From: Tetrastigma voinierianum
Lineage: Eukaryota; Streptophyta; Magnoliopsida; Vitales; Vitaceae
Direction: 5' to 3'
DNA length: 64,000 nucleotides
Assembly: GCA_016808115.1 (NCBI GenBank)
Contig: JAEQBH010004666.1
Span: 1 to 64,000, forward strand
Part shown: in pieces, positions 23,800 to 34,622 of the stretch
How positions within the stretch are numbered: the first letter of the stretch is position 1
How the letters are laid out: each line of letters opens with the position of its first letter
The notes under the pieces: model-generated
Told to the model about the DNA's origin: nothing
The model's database searches: none
The model's input: the letters and a program-made list of their open reading frames with translations, nothing else
Program-made: the position numbers and the translations under genes

Positions 23800-24480
23800 C
23801 ACCCAATACCGTCATCCGTGGTTCCCATATCATTAATATCGTGCCATGTGTCACGGAGTCGGTGGCGCAATCAAAGGAAAATGTCAGACAATGCTTCGAA
23901 TACCGAAAATACTCGCGTCACATACCATCGAATAAGCCATCAAAGTGTGACAAACCCGAACATAAGGTCAAAGAAAGAGGCGGGTCCACAAAGAAACGGA
24001 CGCTTCCTCAACGTAAACATTACGAAAATATCGCAGCAACAAGCCCATCATCATCAAACTCAAGCATAGAAATTCCAAACACATCGTGTTTAATCGGGGC
24101 CCTGTAAAGCGGGAACATCCGCACGCGCTGCCGATCATGTCCATCGATCGCTAGTAAAGCCATAAAGTGTCACAAAGATCGTAATCAATCATAGAAACTC
24201 CAAACATGTCAAGAGCGTATCGGGGCCCACGTGGGGTCAGACAAGAAACGGCCAGCGCCGCATCATGTCCATCTCGGCCCATGTATCAGAAGAGTCGCCC
24301 ATCGCTCATCCCCAAATCCATGTAGATCATAGTCGTGATCTCCCCTCGTGAGCACATGGAAAAACACACCGCTCTATCCTGATTGGGTGCAACCGTCACC
24401 TCGAGTGGCTCGGGTGGTCCTGCACTAAACAAACTGGCCCTGGGGTGGCATGTTGAATGCCCCGAATCTCAGCCATACTA
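23800..24480 (-). other. linker region with a degenerate duplication of about 128 bp
   Basis: CATAGAAATTCCAAACA near 24065 and CATAGAAACTCCAAACATG near 24193 each lead to TCGGGGCCC and CATGTCCATC. The stretch lies between the conserved linker and RT of the gypsy pol gene, a part that varies much among relatives. No domain recognised. Confidence 0.45.
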
Positions 24481-24487
24481 AACATGG

Positions 24488-24868
24488 TCAACTCTCGTAT
24501 GGGTGCATACTCGATCCTCTCGAAAAATGGGCCAACCAACCGAAAAGTGTACGGGCGGCGGGATAATCGAATGGAACGCATACGCGAGCCTCACTCTCAC
24601 GGTCGCGGCCATGTGTCGCATCATCCGCCGTTGGGATGTAACCCAACCCATAAGATATGTCATGGTCAACTGGCCATAAGAAACTCAAGGTACCCCCACT
24701 GGCTACGAATTCCAATCCCAAACTAGGCATATAAGACATGCCTCTCATCATGCTAAGCACCAAAGTGCTATTGTACTGGTCGAATGACATGGGCACCATG
24801 TCCTTGTGATCATTCTCTAGGCTAACAACCCGAACTTCACAATGCAAACCCGGCCAAACGTAGGTCAT
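24488..24868 (-). pseudogene. conserved segment between protease and RT of the gypsy pol
   Basis: An open frame of 126 codons carries MRGMSYMPSLGLE, then DHDISYGLGYIPTADDA and VPFDYPAARTLFGWLAHFSRG. The pattern M..M.YLPG.GLG, GLG..PT.AD and FDYP..PY...DYF is known from plant Ty3/gypsy polyproteins between protease and RT; its role is not known. It supports the minus-strand order gag-protease-linker-RT. Confidence 0.65.
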
Positions 24869-25460
24869 CCCCTTATCAGGCTGATCTCAGAAAGTAATCG
24901 GGTTTAGAGGAAGTAATAACATCTCTATCGTGACCAGACGTGATAATGCGCCCTCATAAAGGAACTTCACCTTCGATGAAGGAAGATGGTATACACCGGG
25001 CTTCATGAATCCAAGGGCGACCAAAAGTAGTTAAAGGATGATCGGATCCTCAAACCCAAAGAGTATGGAGTATATGACCTGACCAATCATGACATGCGTA
25101 CGAGTGTACCCAAACCGGCCCCTCCGAGTCCCATCATAAGCATCGACGACCAGGTGGATGGCCCAAACCTGGATGGCTTAAAATCCCAAAGCACAAGAAG
25201 AACTGGACAAACGTTAGAGGGAGCCGTCATTCAAAGAAGACTGGATGGCACCCTTCGAATTAACAAGCAACATCAATGAATAAGGGACTAACATGGCTTA
25301 ATCCTCGTGGTAAATCATCGTTTAAAATGTTATGCATGTAAATTCTATCCAATGTTAGAAAATGGATCAGCCCCTGGGTGGTAGGTGTCAACTCCAACTG
25401 ACTAAGAGCCTTGATCAACGACTTATGTGTACTGGATGAGGCTAATAAGCTCCAAATGGA
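24869..25460 (-). pseudogene. gypsy protease region, degraded
   Basis: On the minus strand near 25420-25300 a frame reads LSQLELT and FLTLDRIYMHNILNDDLP, matching the gag-protease link (NI.FSDEDLP). Near 25010-24950 PWIHEARCIPSSFIE and KFLYEG match the end of the protease region (GRPWIH.AGA.PSSLHQ..KF). The catalytic D-[ST]-G between them is not readable. The domain is inferred from both edges. Confidence 0.55.
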
Positions 25461-26049
25461 AATATGGCCTGAGCGGTACAGAATGGGCGTAAAATTTCAT
25501 CATCTTCCCTCTCGAATCTCATCTTCAAGATCAATGCCAAAGAAAGGTCTATCAATGTGTGGGGAATATTTACCCTCCCACTCCTCGTAACACTCGAACA
25601 TCTCTATGTATTACCCATATCCGGAACGTAATGAAAGGTGTCATGGGAGGAACATACAAAGTATACCTACGATATTGTCGTCTCCGTCGGAACATCATCC
25701 GAGTCAATCTTAAATGGACTGAGATCCGCCGACCCTAGGTGTGTATTAATTAAACTCGAGTTTGCATACAACCGACACGAGGAGCTCCCTCCATCCCATC
25801 CCATCATGAATATCTCGCCTCAATACTAATCAAATGTGGCCACTCCGGGTGGAGGCATGCCTCAAAGGTCATGAGTGGGCAAGGTCCATAAATACTATAG
25901 ACGCCCTAAATCAACCAAACCTGATCAACTGTTCAATAGCGTGCTTCGTTGCAAAGACAATTGTCCGTATCATGACCGGGCCTTCTTTGATGATAAGCAC
26001 AAAGGAAGATCCTCGCTCTCGAATCCAGTAGGTCAGAAGGGGTGGTCCG
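25461..26049 (-). other. gag-protease transition of the nested gypsy element
   Basis: No motif recognised in either strand. Position between the gag zinc-box part and the protease suggests gag tail sequence. Confidence 0.35.
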
Positions 26050-26835
26050 GTGGTAGCGGAACAATCAAACCCCTTCAACCAATCTTCAAAATGCTCGCCA
26101 GCATCTCGAGTCAGGTAAATTGCCTAAATGACCCTAAGTGGAGGTGGTGCTCTATATCACGATGGTACTCGCATAAGCTGCCTCCCAGGCGCCCGTGCTA
26201 TACCGGCTGTGGTGGCTGATAGAAAGTAAGCCCAACCTACCGAAAGGAGAAGCCTGGCCCAGATCGAATTCCTCACTCTATCATCTAAGAAGGAGTGTCC
26301 GAAACCGCCTCTCAAACCGAAGGTGACGCTGGGACCAGGTCCCGTCATGCCAATGGCACCAACATCCGACGGTCCGGTCCCGACCCTAGCTTCTTCCCCT
26401 GAACCAAGGAGAAGAGTCCGCCCATAATCCTCTGTGATATGCCTCCTCAATGCCATAGAGGGCTCCGAATCCAATGATCTAAAGTCCTGTCTCGTGGGAA
26501 GCCCATGAGATGCCTAGCAAAGCGAGGTCAAGACCGCGTTTAAGGTCGACGATCTTCCGAGATAAATGAGGACCGACTCCATCCTGGCCGCCCGAGTGGG
26601 CCTCCAACTCTCTCCGGATAATGTCCACTACAAAGATTAAAAGAATAATGTCTAATAAACTCTCGTCCCAACCGCCCCATGTCCCACGCCCCGAAGGGTC
26701 TAATGATTTCGCAAACCAACGCCAGTTTGACCACTCAAATGACGTGAGGAAAAGCATAATCATCTCAGGCCTCATCCAATCTATGCCCGCGCATAACAAA
26801 GATTGTATAACTCGTATGAATCACGGTACCCTATC
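26050..26835 (-). pseudogene. gag: gypsy gag core (retrotransposon gag domain) and Cys-His box
   Basis: Read from 26799 down, pieces in two frames give SNWRWFAKSLDPSG, then WGRLGREFIRHYSFNL and VVDIIRRELEA, matching the plant gag core (LSG.A..WY..L, W..L...F..QYSFN, D..RRELE). Near 26185-26150 LCEYHRD is the start of the Cys-His box. The Gag protein forms the particle in working relatives. The N-terminal side breaks off at about 26840, where another element is inserted. Confidence 0.75.
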
Positions 26836-28092
26836 CTAAAGGTAAATTTCAATGTCTCGGTAAGCTTCAGCCCCGATTAGTGCCTAATTCTATTCCTAAG
26901 CGTAGGAATTATAGTCGCCTAGCATTGTAATACCGTGGGAACTACGTGTCATCTCCACAGGGAGCCGGTCTCGATTCTATGGATCAATAGAGCTATTCTC
27001 CACTAAAAGTATGATTTAAAGAAAACTCGTAATGTTGTGTTGTTCGACCGAATGGTTGATTGGTTTGAATGTTTTAAAGAAAGACAATTGCTGGGATTTT
27101 TAGTGGTTCCACTCACTTATGATCGTGCAAATCCCACCTCTCATTTTATAAACTCATCTAGGAACCATTGGATAAACGGTCTTCGATGGAGGATTTATCT
27201 TTAAATGCTTTTGGAAAATAAAGATGATCGAGTAATACTAAACACTTGTTCTCAATTAAAACGAACCCTTAGCTTGCATTCATGATCAAGCACAACGTGT
27301 ACCGAGGATATCTCGTTAACACATTGTCAAGAATATGCCCAACTAAGGATTTAAAACCTTTCTACACAAGTGATTAATATTACACAATCCATTGAAGATC
27401 AAAAGAGGAATTGAGGGACTTTACCTTGATCGGGGTGAGTTTCCGCATGATCCCAAGAAGAGGATTTAGAACCCATAAACTTATACTTAACGACAGTTAA
27501 GAATGATTAATCATAAAAACAATACCTTACGAAATCGAATTAACTTGTAAACTGGAGAATGAAGAATATGGAATGTACGAAGATTTGTGTCGAATAAATA
27601 TTGATCAAAGATTACAAACTCTTGAATCAAACTCTAAAAGAATGGAAATCAAACTGATCTACAAGGTACCACTAAAAATGGAGAAAAACTCTTATTCTAT
27701 CAAAACCTAAACCCTAGAAGTGAAAAACCTAAAAAACTCCAGAGAGACCATATTACTTGTGTCCTCCTCCTTTTATAGCCCCCCTCCAATGTGATTTTCC
27801 CATTTTGGTTTGTTGGACGAGAGTCCCTTCGCATTCCGATTGAATTCTCGACACCCCGCAAGTCTCCATAAAGCTCCACCTAGACTTAAAGTTCCCACCG
27901 CATATGCTCACGCCAATTTTCAAAGAAGTTCTACCTGCAGAGGGACTCCAGTTCTAACGGTAGAAGATGTCTGACCGCCAATTTTCCAAATAGAAGTTCT
28001 ACCTAAGTAGACTTGAAGTTCACCTATAGTAATACGTCCACCGGTGCTTTCCTTAGCTGCATTGGGTTCCCGTAGACTTCACAATCAAGCCA

Positions 28093-28282
28093 CCCACATC
28101 CACATTGCTTCATATTGGGCTTCCGGAGCTTACATCCTTGTGCACTTACGCTTTAAACCCGAAAGACCCGCACAACAAAACACGTAAGAAATTAGAAGCA
28201 CTGCTCTTATGCCAAATGTGGCAATCATGGAGTTAAATGTGCTAGATTCCATTATAATTATCACTCAAATGTGTATTCATCA
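28093..28282. repeat. terminal direct repeat, left copy
   Basis: Matches 29671-29852 over its length, including TTGTGCACTTACGCTTTAAA and GTGCTAGATTCCATTATAAT. The end CATCA would be the LTR end (TGATG on the minus strand). Confidence 0.85.
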
Positions 28283-29670
28283 CACTTATCCCGCACCTCG
28301 CTAGTCCCTAGCAAGATTTAGACTTAACTACCCACTAGGTATGAATCTAACTAAGGCGCTTATTACTAAGCTTTGCAAGAATCTCAAAATAAAGACTTAT
28401 GGAATAGAACATTTCACCCACTTTAGTATGCACCAACATGACTCAATTAGACCAGCCACATCCTTACACAATGAACATTATAACACGCTAACACAAAATT
28501 GGTTATTCAAATAAGGATTATGGATTTAAGAAATGGGCAGTGGTCATGCTCGCAAGGGAACTGCAATGATAGAAATAAGGTGTGCAATCATATAACATAG
28601 AACATGTAACCATCATGCACAATGTCAAAAGGAACAAAACATAAGTCGAATCTAAAGAGGTCTTAAGAGTTTGTAATGACCGGGTTAAAAGAAAGTGAAA
28701 AGGTAAAGATCAAAATGGGTGTCGCATAACATGGCTAAGGTCTACTACCCGATTGCCAACACCAATTCCTAGTATAGCCTAACACAACTATGCAAAGGTC
28801 GCCCTCATCCTCATCAAGAGAATGCGTCCGTCCACATAGTCAGTCTCTAATTCTTCCGATCTCCCCAAATCCGGAGAGAAGTAAAGAGATCCGCCACGCT
28901 GGCTCCCCGAAAGATGTGGCTCTCAAGCTCCTGAGACGTCGGTCCAACCGTCTCGTCTTCCCAAGGATGACTCAACCACCCCTTGATCCGCGCTCCATCC
29001 TCTTTTCTAAAGGCGATGCTCATAAAAGCCGAGCTGTAGCCAAGTGGTCCCAGAGGAGGCACCGGCACCGAGTGGCCGTGGTCTGACTGGAGGCCGCCCG
29101 CCTTCGCCTCGCCTTAGTCGTGATCCTAGCTCCTTCCTAGGTATCACCTCTTTCTTTAACTGTTCCCCTCATCCCCGCTTCTTCTACAATACTGGTCACA
29201 AGCGAGGGGAACGGACATCTGCCGCACGCCGAATATTGCAAGAACTCCTCATCGCGGCACCATATGACTATAGGTGCATGTCAATTAGCTTCCCGGGGCC
29301 ATAACCTCGTACAACAACCGAATCTCGCTTCGACTGAGACTTTTCACAACCCTTCGCCAAAATGTGATTGTGGATGACCAGCTCATCAGTGGCGTATTCC
29401 GCTTTAACTTTCCAGTGGACAAATTTTCGCTTTCATAAATCCATTCACGGGTACGTGATTCGTGCACATACTGAATAGGAGCGGGCATCGAACCGTGAAT
29501 GGCCCTCGAGTGGATATGGCCGGGTCCGGAACGCCGTGGCGAATATAGTGCAAGGCATGTGCTATCGAAGTCGAGTGACACGGCGCCGCTTCCCATCAAT
29601 CGTTTCCAATACCGAGTCAACCCGTCGATTTTCCTTCAAATTGGTAGAACTCCCGAATCCATCAATAGTA
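28283..29670 (-). other. interior of the small nested element
   Basis: Two minus-strand open stretches (29068-28847, 29620-29285) have no motif that I recognise. AT-rich DNA with CCTCGCTAGTCCCTAGC lies near the left repeat. A non-autonomous element or a decayed gag are both possible. Confidence 0.3.
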
Positions 29671-29852
29671 CCCACATCCACATTGCTTCATATTGGCTTC
29701 CGAGCTTACATCCTTGTGCACTTACGCTTTAAACCCGAAAGACCCGCATAACCAAAACACAAGAAATCAAGTACCGCCTATGCCAAACGGGTAAATCAGG
29801 AGTTAAATGTGCTAGATTCCATTATAATTATCACTCAAATGTGTATTCATCA
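29671..29852. repeat. terminal direct repeat, right copy
   Basis: Partner of 28093-28282. It breaks off at 29671 where similarity to the left copy begins, so the rest of this LTR appears deleted. Confidence 0.85.
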
Positions 29853-30360
29853 TCTGGCATGCGAAACTCAACTGGCAAGGCTGCCACTGGAAGGTCATCA
29901 TATCCGTCCCAACCTATAACTCCATCGAACATGCGTAGACTGATCCTCTCGCTTCAATCCTATCGATGCGGCCCGAGTGTCATCAATAAATTTATGCGGG
30001 GTCACAACAGAACGTGGCATGTCCCGCCCACCATGTAGAATAAAGCTCCACTCGCGGGCTGATTGTCCTCAAAGTGGTGGTGGGCGGAGGTGGAACCTGT
30101 GATAGTCCCACTGCACAAAGGTCCGTGATGACCGGGGTGGTGGAGGTGGAACTCGTGTAGTCCCGGCTGCATCAGGTCCGGGATGACAAGGGCGGGGTGG
30201 TGGAGGCGGGGAGAGCCGCGCGGGTGCTCCCCGAAATTGGCAATGGTCAGCCCGATGCCCATCAATCCTCGCTCGTCCCATCCCAATATAGCATCCCGGA
30301 GAGATGCCATGGTATCAGACCGGCCACCAAGGACAAGAAGGCACTTGGAGTCCATATTCT
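29853..30360 (-). pseudogene. probable N-terminal gag part of the nested gypsy element
   Basis: A minus-strand open frame (30355-30002) starts MDSKCLLVLGGRSDTMASLRDAI, whose M...L..LRD shape fits the start of some gypsy gag proteins, followed by a Gly/Pro/His-rich stretch caused by a GGTGGTGGAGGTGG repeat (30080-30215). Direct homology is not provable by eye. The place between 5' LTR and gag core supports it. Confidence 0.35.
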
Positions 30361-31319
30361 AAGGATTCATGTCTCGCTCTAACGACCGCGGTGGATCTCG
30401 AATTCTAACAAGTCTACTCCGATCCAATCCAGCCGAACCTGTGTCGCCTAATCAATAATCCCGAAGAAGTAAAGAGGGCATGTCACCCCCGTGACTATCA
30501 ACCGAAATCAACTTTAAGAGGCAATCCCATAATGAAATCCTAAGGGAATGAGTCGACATGTGATGTTGCCTAATTCCACAATGGCTCCACGCTCAGGAGC
30601 GAGATTTTCTCGACATGGTAATACCTTAGGTAAGATGGCTCGGTTAACAAAGCAAAGAGGTAAGTCCTAAAAGGCTATTTCCGACTGCACTCCACAAGGA
30701 TACACAACCCGAGATCCTAATCAATAATCAATCAACAATCACAGGACACACCGCCACGTTAGCATCCATGAAATCTATGTGGCTATAATGTGTCTTCATC
30801 AGTCTGACATCCGTCATCTCCATGTCTCATACACGGACATAGCCCTTATGCTAGACCCCATTCCAAACCCCTAGCTTGTCGAAGGCAACAAATGGGAATG
30901 ACTCCCAAACAACATAAGCAATCAACGAGGAATAATCGACTCAAGACTATGATTCAAACAAGGGGATACAACCGCGCCCCACAAACAAGCGGCAAGGCCA
31001 TGGTGGGAAGGAGCAATCACATGAACAAAACAATCATGCACAAAGAGTAAAGTCATCACAAAATTTACACACATTCTGATCCTCTAAGCCTAATCCCAAA
31101 TGTTATATCTAGATATCGATCAATAATGAGAAAGCATGCTATAATCCAAAAGGTGAACACACAAGCATAGACAAATCACAAATATAGGCCAAATACCAAT
31201 CAAGTGTATGATCATCAATTATCTATGTAGCCTAAGAGCTTATCGAATGTGGTAATCCATGCCCAAATCTGCACTTCATTCAAGTTCAAGTTTGATCTCT
31301 TATGAAACCGTAGATTCGG
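30361..31319. other. leader of the nested gypsy element
   Basis: About 1 kb without coding motifs, AT-moderate. It lies between the 5' LTR and gag and is most simply the 5' untranslated leader. Confidence 0.4.
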
Positions 31320-31349
31320 GTCTCGAATCCCCAGCTGAGTCGCTTAAAT
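31320..31349 (-). other. primer binding site region of the nested gypsy element
   Basis: On the minus strand, directly behind the 5' LTR, the sequence reads AATTTAAGCGACTCAGCTGG and goes on GGATTCGAG. GCGACTC.GCTGGGGA is the type of PBS found behind the 5' LTR of Ogre-like gypsy elements. I cannot test the tRNA match here. Confidence 0.5.
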
Positions 31350-34336
31350 TGTGGACCATTACCTCATCCATGGGCCACACTCGCTTTAAAATGGAAGGAA
31401 AAAATGTGGATTGATTTTCTAATTTTAGAAAAATCCGTCCCGAGGAGATCGCTTTTCTTCGAGTCGCCACTTACTTTTGTTGTTATTTTATAAAGGAAAC
31501 TACAAGAACAAAAACCCCAATGACTCCAAGAGAAAAAAATATTCGCGAAAACTAGATTTCTGGGTCCGGGGGTCAAATTACCTATCGGGAAGGTACCTCA
31601 TATGAGGTAGCACCCCTCTAGGCCCGGAACTCGGTCTCTACTAGTGAATTGGGTATGTGGGAGCATATGGGTCAAAGATCATATAATCTCCTAGGCTAAA
31701 CATACAACTGGATCGTAACAACCTAATCGTATCTAGCATGTCTTAAAAAACACTAACCAAAGGGCAAATGGCGCGCATCATGGTGGTCCCCCCGGGCTAA
31801 TGAAGCTACATCAAAGGTTAGCCAAAAAACATAGCAAGCATGCATGACACCCAAACATAAGGCATCTATGTGAAATTCATTACCCCACATTAAAGCACAT
31901 ACCGTGGTCCCTAGCCAAGCGATAAGAGGTCGCCAACGCCGCATACCGTTCTCAAAATTAAATATAAAAGCAAAGCAAGCTAGGAGAACCATACATTGCA
32001 TCTCGCCACTCATTGATGCTACAACACCATTCAGCCTATACAAACACGTCTATTCATCTCAAAGAATCTGGCCTCGACAAAACACTAGATTATCGTGCTT
32101 AACTAATCACCCTTGACCAAGATAGACCCTGGATTCTCAAGAATCCAAAATGGAACCATTAATCTAATAACCCCATTTCGTGACCCTAAACATAGCCCTA
32201 CATTGATTTAGGCCGAACGGGCTGGACTCACAACATCAAGGGCTTCACTCAACCAATCGAAGGACCCTTACGGCAAACCCAACAACCGACCGACGAAGTT
32301 CCCCAACCGATTCAGGCCGGGTTGAGAGGGCTCCAAAATCTGTAAGAACCTTCCTCAAAGATTCATGTGAATCCAACAAGACAAAGGAGTTCAATTCCAA
32401 CCCGAGCAACCAAGAACCAACACAAACAAATCAAACCACTCAAATCAGCTGCCCAAAGAAATCAAACCAAATGAACCTATTGGTTTGGTTTCCCAACCGG
32501 TCCGATTCATGACAAAATATTTCAAAAAAATCTTCAGAACCTTCTTACAAAGTCAGGAACTAACAAGACAAACGGAGTTCAATTCGACTCGGCAACCAAG
32601 AACCAACACAAACAAATCAAACTACTCCAAACCGCCGCTCCAAAGAACCGGAACCAAATGAACTGGCCGGCCTGTTTCCCAACCGGTCCGGACGGTTGAC
32701 AAAATATTTCCAAAATATTCATAACCTTCCTTACAAAGTCAGGAATCCAACAAGATAAACAGAGTTCAATTCCGACTCCGAGTAACCAAGAACCAACACA
32801 AACAAATCAAACCACCGAATCGCTTCCAAAGAACCGAACTAAATGAACCTACCGGTTTGTTTCCCAACGGGTCCTGACGTTGATAAAATATTTGAAAATT
32901 TGTCAGAATCTTTTTAAGGAGTCAGAATCCAAAACAAACGGTGATTTGGATTCTCAGCTCCTATGAGTGAGAAACCAACCAAAACAAATCAAACTTTGAA
33001 TCGCCAAACAAATTTCGCTCCAACAAAACTAAACCAAACGGACCGGCTATTCAGTTTCCAACCGGTCCGACGGTTGATAAAATATTTGAAAATTTGTCAG
33101 AATCTTTTAAGGAGTCAGGAATCCAAAATAAATCGGTGATTGATTCTCAGCTCTGATGAGTGAGAACCAACTAAAACAAATCAAACTCAAACTGCCGTTT
33201 CTAGCGTAAAATCATGAACTCCGCCTCACGTATGAGCGTGAAACCTGGCTCAATGGCTGAGGTAAAACCCAAAATTTGGTCAGAATATCCTTGTATATAA
33301 TAGAGTGGGAGCCAGGTTCCATTTCTTACCTCTTCACATAAAACGAACAAACCAAGCACATCCCTAAAATCCAAAGAAACGCAAGGTCTCGAGCCCTGAA
33401 GTGCGCCTCCAAAGGTCCTCTAATCCGACCTCTATGTCCTTTTATACTAATTCCCACTCCAGCCATCAAAGCCTCTCATTTTTTCTCTCCTTCAAGCTTT
33501 TGGAAAGAGCCCCCAATCGCCTCAAATAGCTTCCCTACCACCTCTCATTCCCATGCAAGCCGAATCAATGGTTTTCACTATTTCACCACCAAGTATCCAC
33601 ATGGGTTCACAGGGCTGTATGCAACCGAAGACAAAGCCCAAAATAGACCCACAATACTTCCCAAGGTCGAGCTGGCTTCAGGGCCCGAACTATCAGGGAT
33701 TTGGGCTCCAAACGCAAAAACAAGATCTACTACGTTCGTCCTAACTATCCTGGCTGGAATCCGTGATGCCAACTAGTGCATCCTATTGAGGAAAATTATG
33801 AAATTTTGATAGAATGTCTCTGAAGAATAAGGGAGACCAAAAAACTTGCACCATTCCAAGTCCTGATGAGGGAGATATGATCGAAACAAGGAGGAGGCTC
33901 ACCAAAAATCACTCAAAACAAAGAGTCAGATACGACGTCTCGATGAACCAAATAAACCGATTAGTCAAACGTTGACAAAAATTATGAATTTTAACATAAA
34001 CCTCCGCGAATAAAGAACTAACAAAAACAAAACAAAGGAACACCAGCCTCTGACAAAAGATATAACTGAACAAGCCTGGGTGTCTAAATTTGACATACCC
34101 ATAAACCCGATCAGCTAAACCCTGGGGGCGCCCACTTGCTCCTATGGCACGATGCCAATAACCGACACTCCGATAACACTCAAGGGGCCATACGCACTCA
34201 ATGGACCATATATGCTTCACCCGAGGTTCTGTGAGAAAGACCAGCCCAAAGGGCCTAATGTGAAGTTATATGAGAACAATGGGTGAGTATGACACCATAG
34301 GATAAATGCAAGTGCTTAGTGGACAAATCAGGCCCA
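31350..34336 (-). repeat. 5' LTR of the nested gypsy element (about 3.0 kb)
   Basis: Collinear with 13571-17284 but 728 bp shorter. The shortfall equals four units of the 183-bp repeat within a few bases. The right end (GGACAAATCAGGCCCA) is damaged compared with GGGTCTACA in the other LTR. Confidence 0.88.
32290..33190. repeat. 183-bp tandem repeat in the 5' LTR, about five units
   Basis: Units begin near 32299, 32480, 32665, 32850 and 33045 at the TTTCCCAACCGG word, steps of 181-195 bp. Same family as 14515-16130. Confidence 0.88.
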
Positions 34337-34622
34337 ATGATTCTCAACGGAGAAACAATGTAATCATATTTTGAAGTCGAGACTCAAAATCTTTCAACGA
34401 CACACATCACACTCCGCTCCCGCAAGGCTCGCGCATCTTGTTAGCTATGGTGAGAGTTCCACAAAATAATCACACGTAATTCCGCACCTTCATATGCACA
34501 CTTAACTCCTTGTGAAGAGTTTGCAATCGAGCACGACACACGTGCTATCTTCGATACTTTTGCTCAAAGAACCAAGTATATCTTCGCCGTATCTTCTTCG
34601 TATTCCAAAGATCGAATCCATC
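34337..34622 (-). pseudogene. gag: copia gag, middle part
   Basis: On the minus strand pieces read RARLQTLHKEL and GTLTIANKMRE, both conserved in the gag domain of this copia type, then KDFESRLQNM in a shifted frame (relatives: EKILRSL). The piece is cut by the solo LTR on the N-terminal side and the gypsy element on the C-terminal side. Confidence 0.82.

Larger units (their letters stand above)
26841..29852 (-). mobile_element. small LTR-type element with truncated second LTR, nested in gypsy gag
   Basis: A block of about 185 bp is repeated in direct orientation at 28093-28282 and 29671-29852, both ending in GTGTATTCATCA. Left of the first copy more sequence of the same AT-rich, non-gag kind goes on to about 26841, so the left LTR may be 1.44 kb and the right one truncated. 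Between the copies lies 1.4 kb with minus-strand coding-like pieces. Gypsy gag stops on one side and gag-like sequence seems to resume after 29853. Strand and class are inferred. Confidence 0.5.
13571..34336 (-). mobile_element. Ty3/gypsy element with very long LTRs, nested in copia gag
   Basis: LTR-like blocks at 13571-17284 and 31350-34336 start with the same TGTGGACCATTAC and share their whole course. Between them, on the minus strand, are gag, protease, a conserved linker, RT, RNase H and integrase, then a long 3' region with a minisatellite. Total length is 20.8 kb, or about 17.8 kb without the 3 kb insertion in gag. Very long LTRs and a long, repeat-rich 3' region suggest an Ogre/Tat relative; the lineage is inference. 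The copia gag reading (VEES on one side, NDLD on the other) continues across the insertion point. Confidence 0.88.

Noticed and set aside
26050..26160. A separate gene for the plus-strand frame at 25875-26219
   Set aside because: It is antisense to the gag Cys-His region of the nested gypsy element and has no motif.
13571..34336. Endogenous pararetrovirus instead of gypsy element
   Set aside because: LTR pair, PPT and a gypsy-type integrase are present and no movement-protein or coat motif was seen.
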